Assembly (NCBI GenBank): GCA_038062165.1
Contig: JBBTXQ010000039.1
Span: 1-32,269 of the forward strand
Direction of reading: 5' to 3'
DNA from: DATDSR01 sp038062165
GTDB lineage: Bacteria > Patescibacteriota > Minisyncoccia > Phycocordibacterales > DATDSR01
Length of the DNA: 32,269 nucleotides
Shown here: positions 22,565-30,346 of the stretch, one piece after another
How the letters are laid out: each line of letters starts with the position of its first letter
How positions within the stretch are numbered: position 1 is the first letter of the stretch
Program-made: the position numbers and the translations under genes
Notes under the pieces: generated by a model
Database searches by the model: none
Told to the model about the DNA's origin: nothing
The model's input: only the letters and a program-made list of their open reading frames with translations

Positions 22565-24268
22565 ATGTCCGAAGGAGAACGAGTTATATATTTCGCGGAG
22601 ACAGATTATCGCAATAAGCGGCAGAAATTTGGCATTAAAGAGAAAGACAGGTCTCGCCACATGTATGTTATCGGCAAGACGGGCATGGGTAAGTCTACGC
22701 TACTCGAGAACTTGGCTATACAAGATATCCAAAATGGTTCAGGATTATGCTTTATTGACCCACACGGTGGCTCGGCTGAGAAGCTCCTAGATTACGTGCC
22801 AGAGCATAGAGTTAAAGATGTGCTCTATTTCGCGCCCTTCGATCTCTCCCACCCCATCTCATTCAATATCATGGAGAGCGTGGAAGCTGATAAAAGACAT
22901 TTGGTGGTTAATGGCTTGATGAGTACTTTTGAAAAAATTTGGGTGGATGCTTGGAGCGCGCGCATGGCATATATATTGAGTAACACGCTGCTGGCCTTGC
23001 TCGAGTACCCAGGCTCAACTTTGCTGGGAGTTAATAGAATGCTCGCAGATAAGAGTTATCGCGAGGCTGTTGTGAACAATGTCAAAGATCCTGCGGTGCG
23101 CGCTTTCTGGTTGGAAGAATTCGCGCGTTACACTGAACGTTTTGCCGCAGAAGCTACTCCTGCTATTCAGAATAAAGTTGGTCAATTTGCTTCTAACCCA
23201 TTAATTAGAAATATAATTGGTCAGCCGGGATCTTCTTTTAATATCCGCAAAATTATGGACGAGAAGAAGATCATGATCGTCAACCTCTCTAAAGGTAGAG
23301 TAGGTGAGGGCAACGCGCGCTTATTGGGTAGTATGCTTATTACAAAAGTTTATCTATCGGCAATGTCGAGAGCCGATCTCACGGCACGCGAACTTGCCGA
23401 GAAACCAGCCTTCAATTTATATGTAGATGAGTTTCAATCTTTTGCCAATAAATCATTCGCTGATATTTTGTCAGAGGCGCGCAAATACAAACTCAACCTA
23501 ACTATCGCGCATCAGTATGTAGAGCAGATGGAAGAAGAAGTACGCGACGCTGTCTTTGGCAATGTGGGCACAACTATTGCTTTCCGAGTAGGACCGCTTG
23601 ACGCAGAACTTCTGGAGAAAGTGTTTGCCCCCAAGTTTACGGCCGAAGATATTGTTAATTTAGGCTTCGCCCAAGTTTATCTCTCACTTATGATAGATGG
23701 CGTAGGTTCGCCACCCTTTTCCGCCGTCACTCTGCCGCCCATTCCGTTCGCGGGGGAACCTATGCATGAGAAAGTCGTGCAAGCTTCCCGCGCAACATAC
23801 GCGCGCCCGAGAGAAGAGGTGGAAAAGAATATCAGAGACTGGCACGAGACAGCCATTGGCCCAGTGCGATCCCAATCTCAACCTCAATCTCAATCTCAAC
23901 AAAGGCCAAAACCAACCCAAACCCCACCAAGCTCGATTAATAATTCGCGACCCAATTTTCCACCAAGATCTCATAGACCAGATAGATCTGTCAAGCCTGT
24001 TATACCACGTGAGGCCATGGAGGCACTTGGCAGTTCTAATCTTAAATCGCTCTTAGAAAACGCAATCAAAGAATCAGGCAAAGAGATACCATTAGATGAT
24101 GACAGTGATGACGAAACAACGATAATTTATAAAGAGAACGAAAAAGAAGACGAAAAAGAAGACGAAAAAGAGAACGAAGAAGAAAATGAAACTAATCAAT
24201 CACAACCACAACCAGAAAAAAAAGAACTTCCCACTGAAGAATTAAAGAAGATCTTGAAGGGTGAGTAA
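22565..24268 (+). CDS. VirD4/TraG-like P-loop ATPase, 567 aa
   Basis: Walker A is GKTGMGKST (37-45), IDPHGG follows at 64-69, and Walker B is LYVDEFQSF with D288-E289. An IAHQYVEQM segment matches the Q-motif of TraG/VirD4-type and HerA-FtsK ATPases, which couple DNA or protein substrates to secretion or pump DNA. No membrane helix is present at the N-terminus, unlike classic VirD4. The C-terminal 150 residues are low complexity: a Gln/Pro/Ser repeat (about 436-470), a Pro-rich stretch, and a Lys/Glu repeat based on DEKE (about 520-545). No other type IV secretion genes are in the window. The start is set by TATAAT 7 nt upstream. Confidence 0.85.
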   Translation: MSEGERVIYFAETDYRNKRQKFGIKEKDRSRHMYVIGKTGMGKSTLLENLAIQDIQNGSGLCFIDPHGGSAEKLLDYVPEHRVKDVLYFAPFDLSHPISFNIMESVEADKRHLVVNGLMSTFEKIWVDAWSARMAYILSNTLLALLEYPGSTLLGVNRMLADKSYREAVVNNVKDPAVRAFWLEEFARYTERFAAEATPAIQNKVGQFASNPLIRNIIGQPGSSFNIRKIMDEKKIMIVNLSKGRVGEGNARLLGSMLITKVYLSAMSRADLTARELAEKPAFNLYVDEFQSFANKSFADILSEARKYKLNLTIAHQYVEQMEEEVRDAVFGNVGTTIAFRVGPLDAELLEKVFAPKFTAEDIVNLGFAQVYLSLMIDGVGSPPFSAVTLPPIPFAGEPMHEKVVQASRATYARPREEVEKNIRDWHETAIGPVRSQSQPQSQSQQRPKPTQTPPSSINNSRPNFPPRSHRPDRSVKPVIPREAMEALGSSNLKSLLENAIKESGKEIPLDDDSDDETTIIYKENEKEDEKEDEKENEEENETNQSQPQPEKKELPTEELKKILKGE

Positions 24269-24306
24269 CCTTTACTTATTGCGATTGGTTGTTAGTATTG
24301 TCAAGT

Positions 24307-25365
24307 ATGGCCAAACGTAAGATTCTTATATTCTCAACCTCTTATTTCCCGCTTGTGGGAGGAGCTGAAGTGGCTATTAAAGAAATAACAGATCAGCTGG
24401 GAGATAAGTATGACTTTGAAATGCTTACTGCCCACTTGGGAGCTAAGCTCCCAAGCAAAGAGAAAGTTGGGAATGTTATGGTTCACAGATTCTGTGGCAA
24501 GCTCACCCTTGCTTTATTCGGAGTTTTCAAGATTTTTGTGTTGGGCAAGTTTGACCTGTTCTGGTGTGTGCAAGTTTCTTATGCTTCAGGCCCAGCTTAC
24601 GCTTATAATATTTTGAAGTTTTGGAAGAAAGTGCCAATTATTTTGACTTTACAAGAAGGTGATTCTGAAGAACACTTAACTAAGCGCCATTTTGGTTTGA
24701 TTGATTTATCGTGGAGGTTGGCGATGACGAGAAGCGCTTACGTTACTGCTATTAGTAAATATCTTGCCACGCGAGCGGAAAAGTATGGTGCCAAAAGAGA
24801 GAAACTTATTGTGGTGCCAAACGGAGTGGCAAGCCTTTTTTTCAATACAAAAAAGAAAGAGCACGAAAATACTGTTTTAATTCACACAGGCAGACTAGTC
24901 AGGAAGAACGCAGTAGAAGTTATTGTGCAGGCGCTAAATTTTTTGCCGGGAAATGTGAAGTTAGTTTCTGTAGGCGATGGGCCGGTTAAAATTTCTGGAC
25001 CACGGGTGATACAAAAATCGTTCATGTCGCAAGAGAGATTAGCTGAGGAATTGGCCCAGGCTGACATCTTCGTGAGGCCTTCTAGATCAGAGGGCTTGGG
25101 CAACTCTTTCCTAGAGGCCATGGCCGTAGGATTGCCTATAATTGGAACTAATGTAGGCGGAATCCCAGATTTCCTCACTGATCGTGAGACGGGACTATTT
25201 TGCAAGGTTGATGACCCAGAAGATCTAGCCGAAAAAGTTAAGTTAATTGCGAGTGACAAATATTTGAGAGAGAAGATTGTTGCGAGTGCCGAGAATCTAA
25301 TGAAAGAGAAATATACTTGGGAGAAAATATCACAACAAATGTATGAAGTTTTCACAAAAGCCTAA
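24307..25365 (+). CDS. GT4-family glycosyltransferase, 352 aa
   Basis: The GT-B fold is shown by the N-terminal STSYFPLVGGAEVAI loop, the VVPNGV linker to the second domain, HTGRLVRKNAVE (donor domain start) and the EGLGNSFLEAMAVGLPIIGT motif containing the E-x7-E pair that binds the nucleotide sugar. It is the first gene of a surface-glycan operon. The ATG at 24307 is chosen over 24289 because TAGTAT stands 8 nt before it and the first strand follows directly. Residues 43-50 (LGAKLPSK region) are encoded by a perfect palindrome. The sugar donor is not evident. Confidence 0.85.
   Translation: MAKRKILIFSTSYFPLVGGAEVAIKEITDQLGDKYDFEMLTAHLGAKLPSKEKVGNVMVHRFCGKLTLALFGVFKIFVLGKFDLFWCVQVSYASGPAYAYNILKFWKKVPIILTLQEGDSEEHLTKRHFGLIDLSWRLAMTRSAYVTAISKYLATRAEKYGAKREKLIVVPNGVASLFFNTKKKEHENTVLIHTGRLVRKNAVEVIVQALNFLPGNVKLVSVGDGPVKISGPRVIQKSFMSQERLAEELAQADIFVRPSRSEGLGNSFLEAMAVGLPIIGTNVGGIPDFLTDRETGLFCKVDDPEDLAEKVKLIASDKYLREKIVASAENLMKEKYTWEKISQQMYEVFTKA
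24435..24455. repeat. Perfect 21-nt palindrome in a glycosyltransferase gene (10+1+10)
   Basis: CTTGGGAGCT and AGCTCCCAAG flank a single A. It lies in the acceptor-domain loop after the second beta strand. Confidence 0.92.
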
Positions 25366-26332
25366 AATCATAATCGCATGTCCCTCTACGGTTGGGAATC
25401 AGCCCACTTATTATGCCAGTGAGCTGGGTAAACATTTACCGGCCCGAGTTTTTGTTTTCAGCTTACGTTTGCCGACAATTTTGCGACATGTTTGGTTTGC
25501 TATTCGGATTATGTTTAGTGGGGCTGAGTGGGTGATTGCCCTCGACAACTTCTCGGTTGCGTTGTCCACTGTACTTTCTGGAAAAAAGGTAGTAATGCGT
25601 GTTGGAGGCGATTTTCTTTGGGAGAGTCATGTAAATGGGACCAATAACCCCGTTCTTTTAAGTGATTTTTACCAGAAAATTAAATCTGGAGAAATAAAAT
25701 TAAATAAAAAGGAAAAACTAGTTAAGATTCTGACTCAATTTTTATACAAGCGCGCGGATAAAATTGTTTTCAGTACCGAGTGGCAAAAAAGGATTACAAA
25801 TCAGGGTTATGAATTAATTGATAGCAAGATTTCGATAGTCGTTAATCATATCGGACCTAAAAAGGAATCCACTTTTGCTAAACATAAAAAGTTTTTATGC
25901 ATTGCAAGGAATGTCCCGTTGAAAAACTTAAGCAAATTAGAGTCCGCTTTTATTATGGCCAAGAAAGAGCAGCCGGATATTGAGCTTGAAATTTGCAAAA
26001 ACATTCCTCAAGAAAAAGTTTGGGGAAAGTTAGCTGATTGTTATGCATTTATTCTACCTTCAATTTCAGAGGTGAGTCCGAATCTTGTTTTGCAGGCCCT
26101 GCAGTACAATAAACCGGTAATTGCGACTAAGGATTGCGGTTTCGCCGATTCTCTTGCGGATACAGTTATGTTAACCAATCCAATGGACGAAAAAGATATC
26201 CGCGACAAAATAATTGAAATGTCACGAGAGAATGTAAGCAAAGAGTACACAGAGAAAGCTCGCAAATTTAACCATGTGCACACGTATGCAGATATTGCCC
26301 GTGAATTTATGAGAGTGATAGCAAAAATATGA
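25343..26332 (+). CDS. GT4-like glycosyltransferase, 329 aa
   Basis: The protein has GT-B features: a Rossmann-like start with PTYYASELGKHL, VVMRVGGDFLWES, a KFLCIARNVPLKNL donor-domain opening and SISEVSPNLVLQALQYNKPVIAT, the E-x7-Q variant of the GT4 motif. The usual second Glu is replaced by Gln, so activity or donor choice may differ. It overlaps the upstream gene by 23 nt and the next as ATGA, so the operon is translationally coupled. Base composition is more AT-rich than in the flanking glycosyltransferase genes. The role in glycan assembly is inferred from context. Confidence 0.78.
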   Translation: MKFSQKPKIIIACPSTVGNQPTYYASELGKHLPARVFVFSLRLPTILRHVWFAIRIMFSGAEWVIALDNFSVALSTVLSGKKVVMRVGGDFLWESHVNGTNNPVLLSDFYQKIKSGEIKLNKKEKLVKILTQFLYKRADKIVFSTEWQKRITNQGYELIDSKISIVVNHIGPKKESTFAKHKKFLCIARNVPLKNLSKLESAFIMAKKEQPDIELEICKNIPQEKVWGKLADCYAFILPSISEVSPNLVLQALQYNKPVIATKDCGFADSLADTVMLTNPMDEKDIRDKIIEMSRENVSKEYTEKARKFNHVHTYADIAREFMRVIAKI

Positions 26333-27441
26333 AAGTACTCTCTCTCGGCTCTGATCCAGCTCTTTTCGTGCCGAATTCGTCAGTCGCGTTGCGTCAGATT
26401 GAGTGCGGCAGACTTGTAGACGAGCTTCATATAATCTCCTATACCCCCGCCAATTCTTCTTCCGGTTACCCGGTAACCGGATTGAGATTGAGTGGGAATG
26501 TTTGGGCATACCCGACTAATAGTGTGAGCAAGTGGAGATATTTCTTTGATGCTTACAAGATTGCTCGAGATATTCTGAAGAAAGGGGGAAGGTTTATTAT
26601 CACAAGTCAGGAGGGCATGACTAATTTTCTCGCGCTCTATCTCTCTGTTCGCTACAAGCTCGGCCTCGAAGTGCAGGTTCACACAGATATCTCGAGCGCG
26701 CTGTTTAAGCGCGAGTCACTACGCAATCGAGTATCCCTCCCTGGTTATCGCTTAGCCATGAGACGCGCTAGATCAATTAGAGTGGTGTCAAAGCGCATTG
26801 CTAAATTCTTGATGCGTAAGTGGGGTGTGCCGGGCTCGAAGATTACCATCTTACCTATCTATGTGGACAAAGATAAATGGCAGAATGGTGATGCGAAGCG
26901 TGATTTGCATAAAGAGTTCCCACAATTTGAGAATATAATCTTGATGGCCAGTCGTCTTACAAGAGAAAAAAATATTCCTCTGGCTATGAATGTTTTCAAT
27001 AAAGTGCGTGAGCGTTACCCGCGCACTGGTCTCGTGGTTGTAGGAAGTGGTGAATATGAAAGTGTCATAAAAGGCGTGGGGGTTGTTCACTTGCCTTGGA
27101 GCGAAGATCTCGCCTCGCTCTATAAGAGCGCAGATATCTTTTTGCTTACTTCTGACTACGAGGGTTTCGGTCTGACCCTGGTTGAATCAGCCTTGTGCAA
27201 TCTCCCGATTGTGACTACAGATGTCGGCTTGGTAGGGGATATTCTGACTCCGTATAACGCACTCATCGCCAAGCCTGGTGACGCGGCTAAACTTGCAGAG
27301 CACATTTGTTTCTTGCTCCAAAACAGAGCCGCCACAGTCATGATGCGTGAGCGCCTGGCTAAAGTAGCCGATCGCCTACCCGAAAAAGAAGTATATATGA
27401 AATTATTCAAAGCAAGCTGGCAAAAATGCTTAAGTAAATGA
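26329..27441 (+). CDS. GT4-family glycosyltransferase, 370 aa
   Basis: Motifs are ILPIYVDKDKW, MASRLTREKNI (donor domain start), VVVGSGEYE, and DYEGFGLTLVESALCNLPIVTTDVG with the E-x7-E pair. The start overlaps the preceding stop as ATGA and the end overlaps the next start by 4 nt. Residues 45-52 (SSGYPVTG) derive from a palindrome identical in 23 nt to one in the Mur ligase gene. Confidence 0.87.
   Translation: MKVLSLGSDPALFVPNSSVALRQIECGRLVDELHIISYTPANSSSGYPVTGLRLSGNVWAYPTNSVSKWRYFFDAYKIARDILKKGGRFIITSQEGMTNFLALYLSVRYKLGLEVQVHTDISSALFKRESLRNRVSLPGYRLAMRRARSIRVVSKRIAKFLMRKWGVPGSKITILPIYVDKDKWQNGDAKRDLHKEFPQFENIILMASRLTREKNIPLAMNVFNKVRERYPRTGLVVVGSGEYESVIKGVGVVHLPWSEDLASLYKSADIFLLTSDYEGFGLTLVESALCNLPIVTTDVGLVGDILTPYNALIAKPGDAAKLAEHICFLLQNRAATVMMRERLAKVADRLPEKEVYMKLFKASWQKCLSK
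26461..26483. repeat. Palindrome in a glycosyltransferase gene, identical to one at 16292
   Basis: TCCGGTTACC and GGTAACCGGA flank one C, followed by TT. The same 23 nt occur in the Mur ligase gene (16292-16314), although the two genes are unrelated. Confidence 0.92.
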
Positions 27442-28322
27442 AATTACTAATATTGACGCAGAAGGTAGATAGAACAGATAGTAATCTTGGGTTTTTTCAT
27501 CGTTGGATAGAAGAATTCGCTAAGCACTACGAGCAAGTTACGGTGATTTGCTTACAAGAGGGCGAGCATAGTTTGCCCGCGAACGTCACAGTCAAGAGCT
27601 TGGGAAAAGAAAAGGGTACCAATAAATTCACCCAAATTTTGCATTTTGCATTTTGCGTTTTGCACTCAGACTATCAGTCTGTTTTTGTCCACATGAATCC
27701 AGAATATGTTGTGCTTGCCGGTTGGTATTGGCGACTCATGGGAAAATGTGTGGGACTTTGGTATACACACAAACATGTTGATCTGAAATTGCGGATTGCC
27801 GAGAAGTTTGCGAATGTTATTTTCACTGCTTCGCCAGAGAGTTTCAGATTGAGAAGTAATAAAGTGATTGTGACAGGTCATGGCATTGACACTGACCACT
27901 TCTCTCCTAGCCCCCAGATGCAGGGCAATCGAGTTGTTAGTGCTGGCAGAATAAGTAAATCGAAACATATTGAAGAGATGATCGCCACTGCTGCACCCGA
28001 GAGGCTCTTAGTGGCCGGGGCGCCCATTACAGATGAGGATAAACGTTATCTTGACACTCTTTCTGGCAAGGCCGATTTCGTCGGCTCGATTAAGTACGCA
28101 GAGATGCCCAATTTCTACCGTTCGGCCAAATTATTTCTTAACGCGAGCACCACGGGCAGTCTAGACAAAGCTGTGCTCGAGGCTCTTGCCTGCGCTGTGC
28201 CCGTGAGGACTAGCAACGAGGCCTTCCATGACCTACCAAGTGGGAACTTGCGACAATGGGTAATAGACAATCACAGTCTGGTACGTCTAATTCCGAAGAT
28301 TGTGGAGGCTCTCAAATACTGA
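27438..28322 (+). CDS. GT4-like glycosyltransferase with heptamer repeat, 294 aa
   Basis: The protein opens MKLLILTQKVDRTDSNLGFFHRW and later has GHGIDTDHFSP, VVSAGRISKSKHIEEMI and STTGSLDKAVLEALACAVPVRTS, where the GT4 motif appears as D-x7-A with a weakened first Glu. It is shorter than the 350-380 residues usual in the family. Four tandem heptamers (27637-27664, TTTTGCA type) encode residues 67-76; gain or loss of one unit would shift the frame, so the gene could be phase variable. It overlaps both neighbours. Confidence 0.8.
   Translation: MKLLILTQKVDRTDSNLGFFHRWIEEFAKHYEQVTVICLQEGEHSLPANVTVKSLGKEKGTNKFTQILHFAFCVLHSDYQSVFVHMNPEYVVLAGWYWRLMGKCVGLWYTHKHVDLKLRIAEKFANVIFTASPESFRLRSNKVIVTGHGIDTDHFSPSPQMQGNRVVSAGRISKSKHIEEMIATAAPERLLVAGAPITDEDKRYLDTLSGKADFVGSIKYAEMPNFYRSAKLFLNASTTGSLDKAVLEALACAVPVRTSNEAFHDLPSGNLRQWVIDNHSLVRLIPKIVEALKY
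27637..27664. repeat. Four tandem heptamers (TTTTGCR) inside a glycosyltransferase gene
   Basis: Copies 1, 2 and 4 are TTTTGCA and copy 3 is TTTTGCG. The unit is not a multiple of three, so slippage changes frame. Total length, 28 nt, equals that of the array at 14421. Confidence 0.9.
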
Positions 28323-28335
28323 TAATCTTAGAGTC

Positions 28336-28758
28336 ATGATTGATCGAGTGCTCTCTATTTTTGGCCGCTATGCCATGATTGCGCGTTATATTATCGCTGG
28401 CGGTACAGCCGCTCTAACCGATCTCGTCATACTATTTCTTGCCACGGAGATCTTCCACGTTTGGTATCTCTCCTCGGCCGTTTTCGCCTTTACGCTTGCC
28501 TTTATAGTGAGTTTTATAATGCAGAAATTTTGGGCCTTTCGCGACGCGCGCAAGGAGGGTATGCACGGACAGTTACTCACATATCTATTTGTGCTTATCG
28601 CTAACATGACCATAAACACATATTTCATTTATTTTTTGGTTGAGCACGGCAATCAGCACTATTTAATAGCTCAGATAATTTCTGGCGCCGTTATTGCTCT
28701 TTGGAGCTTCTTCATTTATAGGAAGTTTATTTTCAAAGAAGGTCATCGTGATGCTTAA
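28336..28758 (+). CDS. GtrA-family membrane protein, 140 aa
   Basis: Four membrane helices with the GtrA pattern are present: RYIIAGGTAALTDLVILFL, LSSAVFAFTLAFIVSFIMQKFWAFRD, then two more helices and FFIYRKFIF at the end. GtrA proteins are thought to flip or hand over polyprenyl-linked sugars for surface glycan decoration. The adjacent GT2 and GT-C enzymes are the usual partners. The ATG at 28336 is preferred to 28300: GATAAT lies 9 nt upstream of it, and the longer form only adds residues that overlap the preceding gene. Confidence 0.85.
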   Translation: MIDRVLSIFGRYAMIARYIIAGGTAALTDLVILFLATEIFHVWYLSSAVFAFTLAFIVSFIMQKFWAFRDARKEGMHGQLLTYLFVLIANMTINTYFIYFLVEHGNQHYLIAQIISGAVIALWSFFIYRKFIFKEGHRDA

Positions 28759-30346
28759 AGGCAAAAAAATTATTGCTATCTTGCCGGCATACAACGCAGG
28801 TAAGACATTGAGGCAAACTTTAAACGCTATCCCTCGTCCGTTTGTTGATGACGTGATTCTTGTGGACGATAAGAGTCGCGATAACACCGTTGAGGTTTCT
28901 CGTTCTCTTGGCATAAAAACTTTTCCGCACAAACGTAATCGCGGTTATGGAGGCAACCAGAAAACATGTTATAGAGAAGCTCTATTGGCCGGAGCAGATA
29001 TTGTTGTGATGGTCCATCCAGACTTTCAATACGATCCAGTCTTTATTCCAGAAATGGTTTCCCCGATTAGTGAGGGCCGAGCTGACGCAGTTTTTGGTTC
29101 TCGCATGATGCAGAGAGAGAAAGCTCTCGTGGGCGGGATGCCGAGATGGAAGTGGATTGCGAATATATTACTCACCAAATTCGAAAATTTCTGTCTCGGC
29201 TTGAGTTTGACCGAGTATCACTCGGGTTTCAGAGCATATTCGCGAAGAGCTTTAGAATTACCAATTGAACTTAATTCTGATAACTTTGTTTTCGATACAG
29301 AAATAATTGTCCAACTTAAAGTTGCAGGGTTGAAAATAGAAGAGATCCCCATAACTACACGCTATTTCCCAGACGCTTCAATGATAGGATTTTGGCGTTC
29401 GGTGAAATACGGCCTATCAATTATTGCCGTAATGGGCAAATATTTTTTGCATAAAGTTTTGCCACTCCGTCAGTTTACTTTCATAGATGTAGATAATGGC
29501 AAATTAACATGTCCAGTCTGCAAGACGAAAAAGTCTAAACTACTTTATCCCAAAAAGGGAGATATAAATGATCTACTCGCCAAGCCATATCTCGTGACAG
29601 ACGAGAAAACGGGCACTCATGGTGAAGTGCGCGAGTGCCTTCTTTGTAAAGTAGCCTTTGTAACTGATATTCAAAGTTTACAATCTAGCCTGACTAAGTA
29701 TTACGAAAGCGCCCCCCTCGATACGGTTTATGTTAAAGACGCACTGGGTCGGCGCAAGACAGCTCGCAATATTCTTTCACGACTCTCCGGCAGAACCTTG
29801 CTTGATTTCGGTTCCAATGTAGGGATCTTCCTCGATGAGGCAAAGGGCTTGGGCTGGCAGGTCTCGGGAGTTGAGGCTTCACGCACCGCGCGTGATTATG
29901 CCAAATCAAATTTCAGCATTGACATCATGGCCACACTCAAAGATGCGAGCACATATGATTGTATTGTTTTATTGGATGTTCTAGAGCACATAAGAGATCC
30001 ACTTAAACTAGTTAAAGACTTGGCAGATAGACTTAGTCCTGAAGGCACGATAGTCATTACTGCTCCTGATGCTTCTGCTCCAATTACTCGACTTTGGGGT
30101 CGCGCATGGCACGCTCTTGTGCCGGCTCACTTTTTCTTCTTCTCTCCTCGGTCAATCGAATATATTGCCGATCAATCCGGGCTAGAAGTATTAAGTTGTC
30201 GTCAGTATGTGCGACATTTCTCGATTGATTATATGTTCCAACGTCTCTTGCGTTCACCTAATTTACATTTACCAGTTTTTGGCAAATTTGTTTTACCAGC
30301 CACTCTTTTTGATGAACCTCTATGGATATTAAGAAAAGCAAGCTAA
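28751..30346 (+). CDS. Fusion: GT2 glycosyltransferase + zinc ribbon + class I methyltransferase, 531 aa
   Basis: Residues 1-240 are a polyprenyl-phosphate-sugar-synthase-like GT2 domain: IIAILPAYNAGKTL, VDDKSRDNT, NRGYGGNQKT and HPDFQYDP with its DxD-like acidic pair. A four-cysteine ribbon follows (C254/C257 and C296/C299). Residues about 340-490 are a SAM methyltransferase with LLDFGSNVGIFLDEA (motif I around D352), VSGVEAS, and CIVLLDVLEHI (motif IV). Such ribbon-methyltransferases are often separate enzymes of nucleotide-sugar or lipid-linked glycan modification; fusion to GT2 links sugar transfer and methylation. The ATG overlaps the GtrA stop; the frame extends upstream to 28694 but that part overlaps GtrA. 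Confidence 0.82.
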   Translation: MLKGKKIIAILPAYNAGKTLRQTLNAIPRPFVDDVILVDDKSRDNTVEVSRSLGIKTFPHKRNRGYGGNQKTCYREALLAGADIVVMVHPDFQYDPVFIPEMVSPISEGRADAVFGSRMMQREKALVGGMPRWKWIANILLTKFENFCLGLSLTEYHSGFRAYSRRALELPIELNSDNFVFDTEIIVQLKVAGLKIEEIPITTRYFPDASMIGFWRSVKYGLSIIAVMGKYFLHKVLPLRQFTFIDVDNGKLTCPVCKTKKSKLLYPKKGDINDLLAKPYLVTDEKTGTHGEVRECLLCKVAFVTDIQSLQSSLTKYYESAPLDTVYVKDALGRRKTARNILSRLSGRTLLDFGSNVGIFLDEAKGLGWQVSGVEASRTARDYAKSNFSIDIMATLKDASTYDCIVLLDVLEHIRDPLKLVKDLADRLSPEGTIVITAPDASAPITRLWGRAWHALVPAHFFFFSPRSIEYIADQSGLEVLSCRQYVRHFSIDYMFQRLLRSPNLHLPVFGKFVLPATLFDEPLWILRKAS

